From Streptomyces violaceorubidus (GTDB lineage Bacteria > Actinomycetota > Actinomycetes > Streptomycetales > Streptomycetaceae), in assembly GCF_000717995.1 (NCBI RefSeq), contig NZ_JODM01000034.1, positions 1 to 64,000 on the forward strand: a DNA stretch of 64,000 bases, in the 5' to 3' direction. Positions 32,034-41,765 of this stretch are shown piece by piece; within the stretch, counting starts at the first letter, position 1; each line of letters begins with the position of its first letter. The position numbers and the translations under genes were made by a program. A model generated the notes under the pieces. It saw only the letters and a program-made list of their open reading frames with translations, was not told the origin of the DNA and did no database searches.

Positions 32034-34229
32034 TCAGCCGTTGCGCTTCCAGCGCGGCTTGTCGTCACGACGGCCGAAGGACGAACCGCGGTGGTCGTCG
32101 CGGCGGCCGTAGGGGCGGTCGTGGCCGCCGGAGCGGAAGCCGGGACGGTCGCCCTGGCGGTCGCGGTTGAACGGACGGTCGCTGCCACGGTGTCCGCCGC
32201 GCTCGCCGCGGTCGTCACGGCGGAAGCCGCCACGGTCGTCACGCCGGTCCAAGGAACGGCCACCGCGGTCACCGCGGTCGTCACGGCGCTCGAAGGAACG
32301 CCCGCCACGGTCGTCACGCCGGTCGTCGCGACGGTCGTCACGGCGGAAACCGCCACGGTCGTCACGGCGCTCGAACGAACGCCCACCACGGTCACCGCGG
32401 TCGTCACGACGCTCGAAGGAACGGCCACCACGGTCGTCACGCCGGTCGTCGCGACGGTCGTCACGGCGGAAACCGCCACGGTCGTCACGCCGCTCGAACG
32501 AACGCCCACCACGGTCACCGCGGTCGTCACGACGCTCGAACGGACGCCCACCGCGGTCGTCACGGCGCTCGAAGGAACGCCCGCCACGGTCGTCACGGCG
32601 GTCACCGCGCTCGTCACGCCGGTGGTCGCGACGCTCGTACGCGCGCTCCCGGTCGCTGCCGCTGCCGTTGCCGGCGCGCTCCGTCTTCTCCACGTCCAGG
32701 GCGCCGGGCTGCTCGGGCAGCGAGACCTCGGCCTCGGCGGACGCGGCGGTCACCTCGGCCAGCACCGTCTCCGGGTCCTCGCCGCGCTCCCGCGCGACCC
32801 TGGCGACCAGGCGGTCGGCCTCCTCGCGCAGTTCGGTGGCACGGCGCTGGGCCCGCTCCAGCTCCTTGGTGAGCTGGGTGACCTCGCGCTCGGCCTGCTG
32901 CGCCGCGTTGCCCGCGGACTCGGCCTGGACCTCGGTCATCGACCGGGCACCGGTGATCTCGGCGACCTCCGGGTCGAAGGCGGCGCCGCCCTGGATGATG
33001 TGGCGCGTGGCGTCGACGCCCGCGTCCTCCATCAGCCGGAAGATCTGGCGGCGCTGGTGCGGCAGGGACAGCGAGACGACCGTGCCGGTGCGGCCCGCGC
33101 GCGCCGTACGGCCGGCGCGGTGCAGGTAGTCCTTGTGGTCGCCGGCCGGGTCCACGTTCAGGACGAGGTCGATGCCGTCGACGTGGATGCCGCGGGCGGC
33201 GACGTCGGTGGCGACCAGGACGTTGACGTAACCGTCCTTGAAGTCGGCCAGCGTGCGGGTGCGCGCGCCCTGGGTCATGCCGCCGTGCAGCGCGTCCGCC
33301 TTGGCACCGGCGTCGCGCAGCTGCTCGGCGACGCGGTCGGCGCCCAGCTGGGTGCGGACGAAGATGATGGTGCGGCCCTTGCGGGAGGCGATGGCCGCGG
33401 TGACCGGCGCCTTGTCCTTGGGCTTCACGACCAGGATGTGGTGCGACATGGTCGTCACCGCGCCCTGGGCCGCGTCCACCTCGTGGAGGGCCGGGTCCGT
33501 CAGGTACCGGTCGACGAGGGTCTTGATCTCGTTCTCCATGGTGGCGGAGAAGAGCATCCGCTGGCCGCCGGCCGGGACCTGGTCGAGCAGCTCGGTGACC
33601 TCGGGCAGGAAGCCCAGGTCGGACATCTGGTCGGCCTCGTCGAGGACCGCGATCTGCACGTTCTCCAGGGAGCAGGCGCCGCGGTTGATGATGTCGCGCA
33701 GGCGGCCGGGGGTGGCGACCAGGACGTCGACGCCGCGTTCGAGGGCGTAGATCTGGTTGCCCATCGAGGTGCCGCCGCAGACGACCTTCATCTTCAGGCC
33801 GAGGACGTCGCCGTACGGCTGGAGCGCGTCGGCGACCTGCATGGCCAGCTCGCGGGTCGGGGTGAGGATGACGGCGCGGGGCTTGTGCTTCTCGGTGCGG
33901 CCGCCCGCCAGCGTGGCGAGGGTCGGCAGACCGAAGGAGAGGGTCTTGCCGGAGCCGGTGCGGCCCCGGCCGAGGATGTCCTTGCCCGCCAGCGCGTCCG
34001 GGATGGTCGCGGCCTGGATCGGGAAGGGGGTGGTCACGCCGTTCTGCGCGAGCTTGCGCACGACGCCCTCGGGCAGACCGAGGTCGGCGAACGTCGGCTC
34101 GGGGGCCTTGGCGGGCTCCGGGGCCTCGGTGGCCGCGGAGGCGTCCACGGCCTCGACGGCCTCCGGTGCAACCTCGACGCCCTCGGCGTTCTCGGGCACG
34201 ACGACGTGATCAGTACTGATGATGGACAT
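32034..34229 (-). CDS. DEAD-box RNA helicase with repetitive Arg/Asp/Gly-rich tail
   Basis: A 731-residue superfamily 2 helicase. The Q motif is FADLGLPEGVVRKL then PFPIQAATIP, the P-loop GRTGSGKT, Ib PTRELAMQV, the DEAD box VLDEADQM, motif III SATME and motif VI HRAGRTARAGRTG. A coiled coil spans about 450-500 (QQAEREVTQLTKELERAQRR). Residues about 525-731 are an unstructured tail of SFERRDDRGGR-type units. Tails of this kind bind RNA and promote condensates in other DEAD-box proteins. It probably remodels structured RNA, for example in cold adaptation or ribosome assembly. The ATG at 34229 has GGAAGG about 12 bases upstream. The 300-base upstream gap leaves room for a long leader. Confidence 0.93.
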   Translation of the reverse strand: MSIISTDHVVVPENAEGVEVAPEAVEAVDASAATEAPEPAKAPEPTFADLGLPEGVVRKLAQNGVTTPFPIQAATIPDALAGKDILGRGRTGSGKTLSFGLPTLATLAGGRTEKHKPRAVILTPTRELAMQVADALQPYGDVLGLKMKVVCGGTSMGNQIYALERGVDVLVATPGRLRDIINRGACSLENVQIAVLDEADQMSDLGFLPEVTELLDQVPAGGQRMLFSATMENEIKTLVDRYLTDPALHEVDAAQGAVTTMSHHILVVKPKDKAPVTAAIASRKGRTIIFVRTQLGADRVAEQLRDAGAKADALHGGMTQGARTRTLADFKDGYVNVLVATDVAARGIHVDGIDLVLNVDPAGDHKDYLHRAGRTARAGRTGTVVSLSLPHQRRQIFRLMEDAGVDATRHIIQGGAAFDPEVAEITGARSMTEVQAESAGNAAQQAEREVTQLTKELERAQRRATELREEADRLVARVARERGEDPETVLAEVTAASAEAEVSLPEQPGALDVEKTERAGNGSGSDRERAYERRDHRRDERGDRRDDRGGRSFERRDDRGGRPFERRDDRGDRGGRSFERRDDRGGFRRDDRRDDRRDDRGGRSFERRDDRGDRGGRSFERRDDRGGFRRDDRRDDRRDDRGGRSFERRDDRGDRGGRSLDRRDDRGGFRRDDRGERGGHRGSDRPFNRDRQGDRPGFRSGGHDRPYGRRDDHRGSSFGRRDDKPRWKRNG
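32290..32585. repeat. 123-base in-frame tandem repeat in the helicase tail
   Basis: The segment beginning CGGCGGAAACCGCCACGGTC at 32341 recurs at 32464, giving a 123-base (41-codon) period. About two full copies plus shorter RRDDRGGRSFER units on both sides make up the Arg-rich tail. Being in frame, copy-number change would alter only tail length. Confidence 0.85.
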
Positions 34230-34532
34230 GCGAATGCGAAACCTTCCGGAGTCTCTCGTCGGCACGCGCCCGTCAACTCCGTGAATCGCGATTCGCAATA
34301 CGACCGCCTCGATGCGGTCCACCACGGCAGCAAAGGAGAGTACGCGCCACACGGCGCGCTCTGCGGTGGCGCCGGGCAAATGGGATCAAACGATCTACCA
34401 CCATACGCACCCTCCACCCCTGAAGGCAAACCGGCCGCACATGCCCAGGTCAGCGGCCCGCAGCCGGCGCCCGGTGCCCACCCCCGGCCACCCGGCCGCA
34501 CTGGGCCCCGCCCGCACGTCGGCCCGTCCGCC
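34230..34532. other. Leader region of helicase gene, no gene seen
   Basis: About 300 bases between the lipoprotein stop and the helicase start, both on the minus strand. The part near 34300-34420 is less GC-rich than its surroundings. A long 5' untranslated leader, as in cold-induced helicase genes elsewhere, is possible, but I cannot identify a conserved fold. Confidence 0.4.
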
Positions 34533-35087
34533 CTACGCCGGTGCCCCGGCCGCCGGCGCGGGCTCCCGCTGTTCGAGCTGGGTCCCGGGAGGCTCGTGCG
34601 CCGAGGAGGAGGGCTCGGCCACCGTCGGCTCCGGCGTCGGGGAGGCGGGCGGCTCCGCGGTCCGGGTCGGCTCCGGCTCGGCCGTCCGGGTGGGCTCCGC
34701 CGGGGGCGTCCCGGTGGGCTCGGGGTCGAGGTTCCCGCCGTTCGGCGGCGGAGCCCCGGTCGGGCGGGCGGCCGGGGGCTCCGAGGCGGCCCCGGCCTCG
34801 CCCTTTGCGCGCTTGCCGCCCTCGCCCTTGCCGTCGCCCTTGTCCTTCTCCTTGCCCTTGGCCTTCTTCCCCTTGCCGGGCCCGTCGTCGGCCGCGGCCG
34901 CGTCGTACCCGGCGTTGCCTCCGGTGACCGCGGGTCCGCCCTCCGGGACCGCGCCGCCCCGTTCCCCGGCGGAGTGCGACGGCCTGGCGCCCCCGCCGGA
35001 CTCGTCGCCGACGCTCATGCAGCCGGCGGCAGCGGCGACGGCCAGGGCGGTGGCGGCCAGACGGACGGGTACGTACAAGGGGCGCAC
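34533..35087 (-). CDS. Hypothetical lipoprotein, low complexity
   Basis: 184 residues from the GTG at 35087, which has GGAGG 8 bases upstream; the GTG at 35096 would have no spacer. The signal peptide RPLYVPVRLAATALAVAAAA ends in a lipobox with Cys (AAAGC) at about residue 22. The mature protein is almost entirely low-complexity: Gly/Asp/Ala, then a Lys/Gly/Glu block (GKGKKAKGKEKDKGDGKGEG), then Pro/Thr/Glu repeats (EPTRTAEPEPTRTAEPP). It is anchored on the outer face of the membrane. No fold is recognised; it may be a wall-spanning or charged spacer protein. Confidence 0.75.
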   Translation of the reverse strand: MRPLYVPVRLAATALAVAAAAGCMSVGDESGGGARPSHSAGERGGAVPEGGPAVTGGNAGYDAAAADDGPGKGKKAKGKEKDKGDGKGEGGKRAKGEAGAASEPPAARPTGAPPPNGGNLDPEPTGTPPAEPTRTAEPEPTRTAEPPASPTPEPTVAEPSSSAHEPPGTQLEQREPAPAAGAPA

Positions 35088-35182
35088 GGCGGCCACCTCC
35101 GGGGTTCAAGGAGTCGACCTGCCCAACTCCCGTCACCCACAAGAGGACACGCGCCCGGCGGGGCGGACTTGACCCGAGCGCG

Positions 35183-35533
35183 TCACCCGTACCCGAGGGA
35201 GTGCAGCCGCGCGTCGTCGATCCCGAAGTGGTGGGCGATCTCGTGAACGACCGTCACCTCGGTCTCGGCGACCACGTCTTCACGCGTCGCGCAGAACCGC
35301 AGCGTCGGCCCCCGGTAGATGGTGATCCGGTCCGGCAGCACGCCCGCGTACCACTCCCCGCGCTCCGTCAGCGGCGTCCCCTCGTACAGCCCCAGCAGCT
35401 CGGGATCGTCCGCCGGCGGTTCGTCCTCGACGAACACCGCGACGTTGTCCATCAGCCGCGTCAGCTCCGGCGGGATCCGGTCCAGGGCCTCGGCGACCAG
35501 TTCCTCGAACTCCTCGCGCGTCATCTCCAGCAC
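35183..35533 (-). CDS. Zincin-like metallopeptidase family protein
   Basis: A 116-residue protein with the zinc-protease motif HEIAHHFG (HExxHxxG) near its C-terminus and the conserved N-terminus MTREEFEELVAEALDRIP. It belongs to a small actinobacterial metallopeptidase family of minimal zincins whose substrates are unknown. The GTG at 35533 (VLEMTREEF) gives the family's usual length; the ATG at 35524 has a Shine-Dalgarno directly adjacent with no spacer. It is divergent from the metallophosphoesterase gene. Confidence 0.88.
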   Translation of the reverse strand: MLEMTREEFEELVAEALDRIPPELTRLMDNVAVFVEDEPPADDPELLGLYEGTPLTERGEWYAGVLPDRITIYRGPTLRFCATREDVVAETEVTVVHEIAHHFGIDDARLHSLGYG

Positions 35534-35648
35534 ACGCCCATTGTCGGGTACGACCGTGGAGTACGACCCGCATATCCGCCCCGGGGCCCGGGCATACGGG
35601 ACCAATGGACCGCGTCCTGGCCGCACCCCGCACGCCCTGGCCGAGGTG

Positions 35649-37226
35649 ATGAACCCCATCCGCAACGCCACCCGCCTCCTCACCCGCCGCTACCGCGACC
35701 GGCTCGCCCGCCGCGACCGGACCGCGTCCGCCGCCCCCGAGCTCGCCGTCCGCCCCCGCCCCTGGGCCCGCGCCGCCGGTCTGGTCGCCGTCGTCCTGCT
35801 CGGCGCCTGGCTCGGGCTGCTGGTCGTCGGCAACGTCCGGGTCCCGGTCGGGCCCATGGACACGACGATGACCCTGCGCCCCTCGCTGGCCGGCGGCACG
35901 AAGATCAACGTCTCGCCGCTGGGCGCCCTCCAGCTCGACAGCCACGTCGCCCCGGTCCGCCTCGACGTCAACGTCGACCAGCTGGACCCGGCCCGCGCCC
36001 AGGCCCTCGTCGACCACCCCGAACGCCTCTCCGGCCTCCAGGACGAGGTCGCCCAGGACGTGGGGCACGGCGCGCTCGACCTCGCCGTCCGCTCCTGCGT
36101 GGCCGTCGTCACCGGCGCCACCGCGCTCGGCCTCGCCGTCTACCGCCGTCCCCGGCGCGCCCTCGGCGCGGGCGGACTCGCGCTCACCCTGCTGGTCGCC
36201 TCCGGCGGCACCGCCTACGCAACCTGGAACCCCGACTCCGTCCTGGAACCGAAGTTCTCCGGCCTGCTCTCCTCCGCGCCCTCCCTGGTCGGCAACGCGC
36301 GCAGCATCGTGACCGAGTTCGACGTCTACCAGAAGGAGCTGGCCCGCCTGGTGACCAACGTGACCAAGCTCTACGACGTCACCTCCACGCTCCCCGCCTA
36401 CCAGCCCGACCCGACCACGATCCGCGTCCTGCACGTGTCGGACATCCACCTGAACCCGGCGAGCTGGAAGATCATCGCCTCGCTGGTGCAGCAGTACAAG
36501 GTGAACGTGATCGTCGACTCCGGCGACACGATGGATCACGGCACGGCCGCGGAGAACAGCTTCCTGGACCCCGTCGAGGACCTCGGCGCCCCCTACGTCT
36601 GGGTCCGCGGCAACCACGACTCGCGCGGCACCCAGGAGTACCTGAAGCACCTGAAGAACGCGCACGTCCTGGACGACGGCCACGCCCGGACCGTGGCGGG
36701 ACTGCGCTTCGCCGGGATGGGCGACCCGCAGTACACCCCCGACCGCTCCCGGGCGGACGGCGCCGAGGCCTCCCAGGAACTGGCCGGCGCCCGCCTCGCC
36801 TCCGCCCTGCGCGACCAGAGCGCGGCCGGCACCCCCGTGGACGTCGCCATCGCCCACGAGCCGTCGGCCGCCCGCGAGGTCGACGGCGACGTTCCGCTGG
36901 TGCTCGCCGGCCACCTCCACCACGAGGACATGAAGGTCATGAAGTACGGCACCCGGCTGCGCGTCGAGGGGTCCACCGGCGGCAGCGGACTGCGCGCGGT
37001 CGAGGGCAAGTACCCCGACCCCATCCAGGCGTCGATCCTCTACTTCGACCGGGACACCCGGCGCCTCCAGGCCTGGGACGAGATCGAGCTGGGCGGCCTG
37101 GGCCTGACGACGGCCGAGGTCAGCCGCCATCTCCCGAAGGAGAACCAGCCCGGCGCCACCCCTTCCCCTTCCGGCACCGGCCCGTCCCCCTCCGCTCCGG
37201 GCAGCCCCGCCCCCAGCACTCCGTAA
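35649..37226 (+). CDS. Membrane-anchored metallophosphoesterase
   Basis: A 525-residue protein. A membrane helix lies at about residues 42-63 (AAGLVAVVLLGAWLGLLVVG), then an extracytoplasmic domain (NVDQLDPARAQALV), helices around 150-200, and a calcineurin-like phosphoesterase domain from about 255. Its metal motifs are HVSDIHLNP (DxH), SGDTMDHG (GD), RGNHDSRGT (GNHD) and AGHLHHEDM (GHxH). A Pro/Ser/Gly tail ends it. The substrate is unknown. The ATG at 35649 is preceded closely by GAGG; the adjacent GTG codon at 35646 is an alternative. Confidence 0.9.
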   Translation: MNPIRNATRLLTRRYRDRLARRDRTASAAPELAVRPRPWARAAGLVAVVLLGAWLGLLVVGNVRVPVGPMDTTMTLRPSLAGGTKINVSPLGALQLDSHVAPVRLDVNVDQLDPARAQALVDHPERLSGLQDEVAQDVGHGALDLAVRSCVAVVTGATALGLAVYRRPRRALGAGGLALTLLVASGGTAYATWNPDSVLEPKFSGLLSSAPSLVGNARSIVTEFDVYQKELARLVTNVTKLYDVTSTLPAYQPDPTTIRVLHVSDIHLNPASWKIIASLVQQYKVNVIVDSGDTMDHGTAAENSFLDPVEDLGAPYVWVRGNHDSRGTQEYLKHLKNAHVLDDGHARTVAGLRFAGMGDPQYTPDRSRADGAEASQELAGARLASALRDQSAAGTPVDVAIAHEPSAAREVDGDVPLVLAGHLHHEDMKVMKYGTRLRVEGSTGGSGLRAVEGKYPDPIQASILYFDRDTRRLQAWDEIELGGLGLTTAEVSRHLPKENQPGATPSPSGTGPSPSAPGSPAPSTP

Positions 37227-37306
37227 ACCGTTTTGGCGATACCTCCCGCCATCCCATATGCTTCTCACGTCCCCGACGCGCTGCGAAGCGCCCAGGCGGG
37301 CCGATA

Positions 37307-37379
37307 GCCCTCATCGTCTAGCGGCCTAGGACGCCGCCCTTTCAAGGCGGTAGCACGGGTTCGAATCCCGTTGGGGGCA
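37307..37379 (+). tRNA. tRNA-Glu (TTC)
   Basis: A 73-base cloverleaf. The anticodon stem-loop is CCGCC-CTTTCAA-GGCGG with anticodon TTC. First of a three-tRNA cluster. Confidence 0.96.
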
Positions 37380-37413
37380 CGCAGTACATGTGCGACACTG
37401 TCGTACGAAGCTT

Positions 37414-37488
37414 GGTCCTGTGGAGCAGTTTGGAGTGCTCGCCACCCTGTCAAGGTGGAGGCCGCGGGTTCAAATCCCGTCAGGACCG
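37414..37488 (+). tRNA. tRNA-Asp (GTC), copy 1
   Basis: A 75-base cloverleaf. The anticodon stem-loop is CCACC-CTGTCAA-GGTGG with anticodon GTC. It is identical base for base to the tRNA-Asp at 41766-41840. Confidence 0.96.
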
Positions 37489-37512
37489 CTGAGGTTTCAC
37501 GTGAAACCTCGC

Positions 37513-37586
37513 GGCTGGGTAGCTCAGTTGGTACGAGCGATCGCCTGAAAAGCGATAGGTCGCCGGTTCGACCCCGGCCCCAGCCA
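37513..37586 (+). tRNA. tRNA-Phe (GAA)
   Basis: A 74-base cloverleaf. The anticodon stem-loop is ATCGC-CTGAAAA-GCGAT with anticodon GAA. Last of the Glu-Asp-Phe cluster. Confidence 0.96.
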
Positions 37587-37591
37587 CAGCA

Positions 37592-37620
37592 AAGACCCCG
37601 ATCTTTTGATCGGGGTCTTG
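37592..37620 (+). terminator. Terminator of the tRNA-Glu/Asp/Phe cluster
   Basis: Stem AAGACCCCGATC / GATCGGGGTCTT with a TTTT loop, followed by GTTGT, 6 bases after tRNA-Phe. Confidence 0.85.
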
Positions 37621-37700
37621 TTGTATGCACCCGAGATTGTATGCACCCGAGACAAAAGCGTTCGCCAGGATTTTCCCGAGGATGAGATCCTGGAACCCGT

Positions 37701-40700
37701 ATGTCTACGCATCCCGCCCCCGCCCTCGGCACCCTCGCTTCCCGGCTGACCGAGCTGTCCCTGCGCGACGCGCACCGGCTCGGCCGCAGGCTCGAAGGTG
37801 CGCGGAAGATCCGTAAGCCGGAGGCCCGCGCCGCCGTCCTCGCCGAGATCGAGACGGAGGTGGCCAGGGCCGAGCAGCGCATCGGCGAACGCCGAGCGCG
37901 CGTCCCGGCCGTCAGCTACCCCGAGCAGCTCCCGGTCAGCCAGAAGAAGGACGAGATCGCGGCGGCCATCCGTGATCACCAGGTCGTGATCGTCGCCGGT
38001 GAGACCGGGTCCGGCAAGACCACCCAGATCCCGAAGATCTGCGTCGAGCTGGGCCGTGGCGTCCGCGGCATGATCGGGCACACCCAGCCCCGCCGGATCG
38101 CCGCGCGCACCGTCGCCGAGCGGGTCGCGGACGAGCTGGACACCCCGCTCGGGGAGACCGTCGGCTGGAAGGTGAGGTTCACCGACCAGGTGAACCCGCA
38201 GTCCACCTTCATCAAGCTGATGACGGACGGCATCCTGCTTGCCGAGATCCAGACCGACCGCGAGCTGCGCGCCTACGACACGATCATCATCGACGAGGCC
38301 CACGAGCGGTCCCTCAACATCGACTTCCTGCTGGGCTACCTCTCCCAGTTGCTGCCGAAGCGCCCCGACCTCAAGGTCGTCATCACCTCGGCGACCATCG
38401 ACCCCGAGCGCTTCTCCCGGCACTTCGGCGACGCCCCGATCATCGAGGTCAGCGGGCGGACCTATCCGGTGGAGGTGCGCTACCGGCCGCTCCTGGAGGA
38501 GGACGGCGACGACGCCGACCGGGACCAGATCACGGCGATCACCGACGCCGTCGAGGAGCTGATGGGCGAGGGCAAGGGCGACATCCTCGTCTTCCTCTCC
38601 GGCGAGCGCGAGATCCGGGACACGGCGGACGCGCTGGAGAAGAAGAAGTACCGGTTCACGGAAGTGCTGCCGCTGTACGCCCGGCTCTCGCACGCCGAGC
38701 AGCACCGGGTGTTCCAGCAGCACACCGGGCGCCGGATCGTCCTGGCGACCAACGTCGCCGAGACCTCCCTGACCGTCCCCGGCATCAAGTACGTCATCGA
38801 TCCCGGCTTCGCCCGCATCTCCCGCTACAGCCACCGCACCAAGGTCCAGCGGCTGCCCATCGAGCCCATCTCGCAGGCCAGCGCCAACCAGCGCAAGGGC
38901 CGCTGCGGCCGTACGTCGGACGGCATCTGCATCCGGCTGTACTCCGAGGACGACTTCGAGGCCCGCCCTGAGTTCACGGACGCGGAGATCCTCCGGACCA
39001 ACCTGGCGTCCGTCATCCTCCAGATGACCGCGGCCGGCCTGGGCGACATCGAGAAGTTCCCCTTCATCGACCCGCCGGACCACCGCAACATCCGCGACGG
39101 TGTGCAGCTGCTCCAGGAGCTGGGCGCGCTCGACCCGGCGCAGAAGGACGTACGCAAGCGGCTCACCGACACCGGCCGCAAGCTCGCCCAGCTGCCCGTG
39201 GACCCGCGGCTGGCCCGGATGGTGCTGGAGGCGGACAAGAACGACTGCGTCCGCGAGGTCATGGTCATAGCGGCGGCACTGTCCATCCAGGACCCGCGGG
39301 AGCGTCCGGCGGAGAAACAGGCCCAGGCCGACCAGCAGCACGCCCGGTTCAAGGACGAGAGCAGCGACTTCCTCGCGTTCCTCAACCTCTGGCGGTACCT
39401 GCGCGAGCAGCAGAAGGAACGCGGCTCGTCGTCCTTCCGCCGGATGTGCAAGCAGGAGTACCTCAACTTCCTGCGCATCCGCGAGTGGCAGGACATCTAC
39501 ACCCAGCTGCGCACCGTCGCCAAGCAGATGGGCATTCACCTCAACGACGAGGAGCACGCCGCTCCCGACGACCGGGTGCACGTGTCGCTGCTGGCCGGTC
39601 TCCTCTCCCACGTCGGCATGAAGGACGTGAAGGAGGGCTCGAAGAACGAGTACCTGGGCGCGCGGAACGCCAAGTTCGCGATCTTCCCGGGCTCGGCGCT
39701 CTTCAAGAAGCCCCCGCGCTTCGTGATGTCCGCCGAGCTGGTGGAGACCTCCCGCCTCTGGGCCCGCGTCAACGCGAAGATCGAGCCGGAGTGGGTGGAG
39801 CCGCTCGCCGGGCACCTCCTCAAGCGCACCTACAGCGAACCGCACTGGGAGAAGGACCAGGCGGCCGTGATGGCGTACGAGAAGGTCACGCTCTACGGCG
39901 TGCCGATCGTGGCCCAGCGCAAGGTGAACTACGGGCGGATCGACCCCGAGGTCAGCCGCGAGCTGTTCATCCGCAACGCCCTGGTGGAGGGCGACTGGCG
40001 CACCCACCACAAGTTCTTCTCCGACAACCGCCGGCTGCTGACCGAGGTCGAGGAGCTGGAGCACCGCGCCCGGCGCCGGGACATCCTGGTCGACGACGAG
40101 ACGCTGTACGACTTCTACGACCAGCGGGTACCCGAACATGTCGTCTCCGGTGCGCACTTCGACTCGTGGTGGAAGCACAAGCGGCACGAGCAGCCCGACT
40201 TCCTCGACTTCGAGCGCGAGATGCTCATCAACGAGAAGGCGGGCGCGGTCACCAAGGACGACTACCCGGACTCGTGGCGGCAGGGCCCGCTGAAGTTCCG
40301 GGTGACGTACCAGTTCGAGCCGGGTGCGGACGCCGACGGCGTGACCGTCCACGTGCCGCTCCAGGTGCTCAACCAGGTCACGGACGAGGGCTTCGACTGG
40401 CAGATCCCGGGCCTGCGCGAGCAGGTCGTCACGGAGCTGATCCGCTCCCTGCCCAAGCCGATCCGCCGCAACTACGTACCCGCGCCGAACTACGCCCAGG
40501 CGTTCCTGGACCGTTCCGTGCCCCTCCAGGAGCCGCTGACGGTGACCATGGCGCGGGAGCTGAAGCGGATGGTGGGGGTGCCGTTCGACGCCGAGGACTT
40601 CGACTGGGGCAAGGTCCCCGACCACCTCAAGATCACGTTCCGGATCGTCGACGAGCGCCGTCGCAAGCTGGACGAGGACAAGGACCTGGAGGCGCTGAAG

Positions 40701-41660
40701 CTCCGGCTGCGCCCGAAGGCCCGCAAGGCGCTCTCGCAGGCCGCGGCGGCCACCGCGGAGCGCAGCGGCGGCGAGTCCCTGGAACGCTCGGGGCTGACGG
40801 ACTGGACGATCGGCACGCTGACCCGGGTCTTCGAGACCCGCCGGGCCGGTCAGCCGGTGAAGGCCTACCCGGCGCTGGTCGATGACGGACCGAAGGCCGA
40901 CACGGTCTCCGTCCGCCTCTTCGACACCGAGGCCGAGCAGGCGCAGGCGATGTGGAAGGGCACCCGCCGGCTGATCCTGCGCAACATTCCGGTCAACCCG
41001 GCGAAGTTCGCGTCCGAGAAGTTGACCAACCAGCAGAAGCTGAACCTGTCCGCGAACCCGCACGGTTCGATCCAGGCGCTGTTCGACGACTGCGCGATGG
41101 CGGCGGCGGACAAGCTGATCGCGGACTTCGGCGGCCCGGCGTGGGACGAGGAGTCGTACCGGAAGCTCTTCGACAAGGTCCGCGCGGAGATCGTCGACAC
41201 GACCGTCCGCACGGTGGGCCAGGTGCAGCAGGTACTGGCGGCCTGGCAGGCCTGCGAGCGCCGTCTGAAGGCCGTACGCAGCCCCGCCCTGCTGGCGAAC
41301 CTCCAGGACGTACGGGGCCAGCTGGACGCGCTGGTGAAGCCGGGCTTCGTCACCGAGGCCGGGATCAAGCGGCTGCCGGACCTGATGCGCTACCTGGTCG
41401 CCGCGGACCGCCGGCTCCAGCAGATGCCGACGGGCGTGCAGCGGGACACGTCCCGCATGGAGAAGGTCCACGAGATGCGGGACGAGTACGCGTGGCTGCT
41501 GGAGCAGATGCCGCAGGGCCGGCCGGTGCCGCAGCAGGTCCTGGACGTCCGCTGGATGATCGAGGAGCTGCGGGTCAGCTATTTCGCCCACGCCCTGGGC
41601 ACGGCGTACCCCGTCTCCGACAAGCGGATCGTGAAGGCCATCGACGCCCTCGCCCCCTGA
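37701..41660 (+). CDS. hrpA: ATP-dependent RNA helicase HrpA
   Basis: A 1319-residue DEAH-box helicase, the usual HrpA length. The P-loop GETGSGKTTQIPK is at about residue 100, the DEAH box IIIDEAHERSLN at about 195, motif III SATID at about 230 and motif VI QRKGRCGRT at about 396. Winged-helix/ratchet and OB-fold domains follow to about 750, then the long C-terminal DUF3418 region (VPLQVLNQVTDEGFDWQIPG). In E. coli HrpA processes mRNA and resolves stalled or collided ribosomes. The start is the ATG at 37701. It is flanked by identical tRNA-Asp genes. Confidence 0.96.
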   Translation: MSTHPAPALGTLASRLTELSLRDAHRLGRRLEGARKIRKPEARAAVLAEIETEVARAEQRIGERRARVPAVSYPEQLPVSQKKDEIAAAIRDHQVVIVAGETGSGKTTQIPKICVELGRGVRGMIGHTQPRRIAARTVAERVADELDTPLGETVGWKVRFTDQVNPQSTFIKLMTDGILLAEIQTDRELRAYDTIIIDEAHERSLNIDFLLGYLSQLLPKRPDLKVVITSATIDPERFSRHFGDAPIIEVSGRTYPVEVRYRPLLEEDGDDADRDQITAITDAVEELMGEGKGDILVFLSGEREIRDTADALEKKKYRFTEVLPLYARLSHAEQHRVFQQHTGRRIVLATNVAETSLTVPGIKYVIDPGFARISRYSHRTKVQRLPIEPISQASANQRKGRCGRTSDGICIRLYSEDDFEARPEFTDAEILRTNLASVILQMTAAGLGDIEKFPFIDPPDHRNIRDGVQLLQELGALDPAQKDVRKRLTDTGRKLAQLPVDPRLARMVLEADKNDCVREVMVIAAALSIQDPRERPAEKQAQADQQHARFKDESSDFLAFLNLWRYLREQQKERGSSSFRRMCKQEYLNFLRIREWQDIYTQLRTVAKQMGIHLNDEEHAAPDDRVHVSLLAGLLSHVGMKDVKEGSKNEYLGARNAKFAIFPGSALFKKPPRFVMSAELVETSRLWARVNAKIEPEWVEPLAGHLLKRTYSEPHWEKDQAAVMAYEKVTLYGVPIVAQRKVNYGRIDPEVSRELFIRNALVEGDWRTHHKFFSDNRRLLTEVEELEHRARRRDILVDDETLYDFYDQRVPEHVVSGAHFDSWWKHKRHEQPDFLDFEREMLINEKAGAVTKDDYPDSWRQGPLKFRVTYQFEPGADADGVTVHVPLQVLNQVTDEGFDWQIPGLREQVVTELIRSLPKPIRRNYVPAPNYAQAFLDRSVPLQEPLTVTMARELKRMVGVPFDAEDFDWGKVPDHLKITFRIVDERRRKLDEDKDLEALKLRLRPKARKALSQAAAATAERSGGESLERSGLTDWTIGTLTRVFETRRAGQPVKAYPALVDDGPKADTVSVRLFDTEAEQAQAMWKGTRRLILRNIPVNPAKFASEKLTNQQKLNLSANPHGSIQALFDDCAMAAADKLIADFGGPAWDEESYRKLFDKVRAEIVDTTVRTVGQVQQVLAAWQACERRLKAVRSPALLANLQDVRGQLDALVKPGFVTEAGIKRLPDLMRYLVAADRRLQQMPTGVQRDTSRMEKVHEMRDEYAWLLEQMPQGRPVPQQVLDVRWMIEELRVSYFAHALGTAYPVSDKRIVKAIDALAP

Positions 41661-41765
41661 CAGAAGCCGTGACCGAGCCTGTACGGAGGGTGAGTTCGAC
41701 CGGCGGCCCACCCTCCTGTACAGTCTCTTCTCGCAGCGCAACGCACAACAAGCGCCGCGAAACCT

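Noticed and set aside
32290..32585. CRISPR-like repeat pattern
   Set aside because: The period is in frame with a helicase coding sequence and encodes an Arg-rich tail.
30258..35246. Plus-strand open frame of more than 1600 codons
   Set aside because: It is antisense to the permease, helicase and lipoprotein genes. Its low-complexity Val/Thr and Arg stretches mirror the helicase tail repeats.
37524..41741. Minus-strand open frame of about 1400 codons
   Set aside because: It exactly mirrors hrpA, has no ribosome site and runs into tRNA genes.
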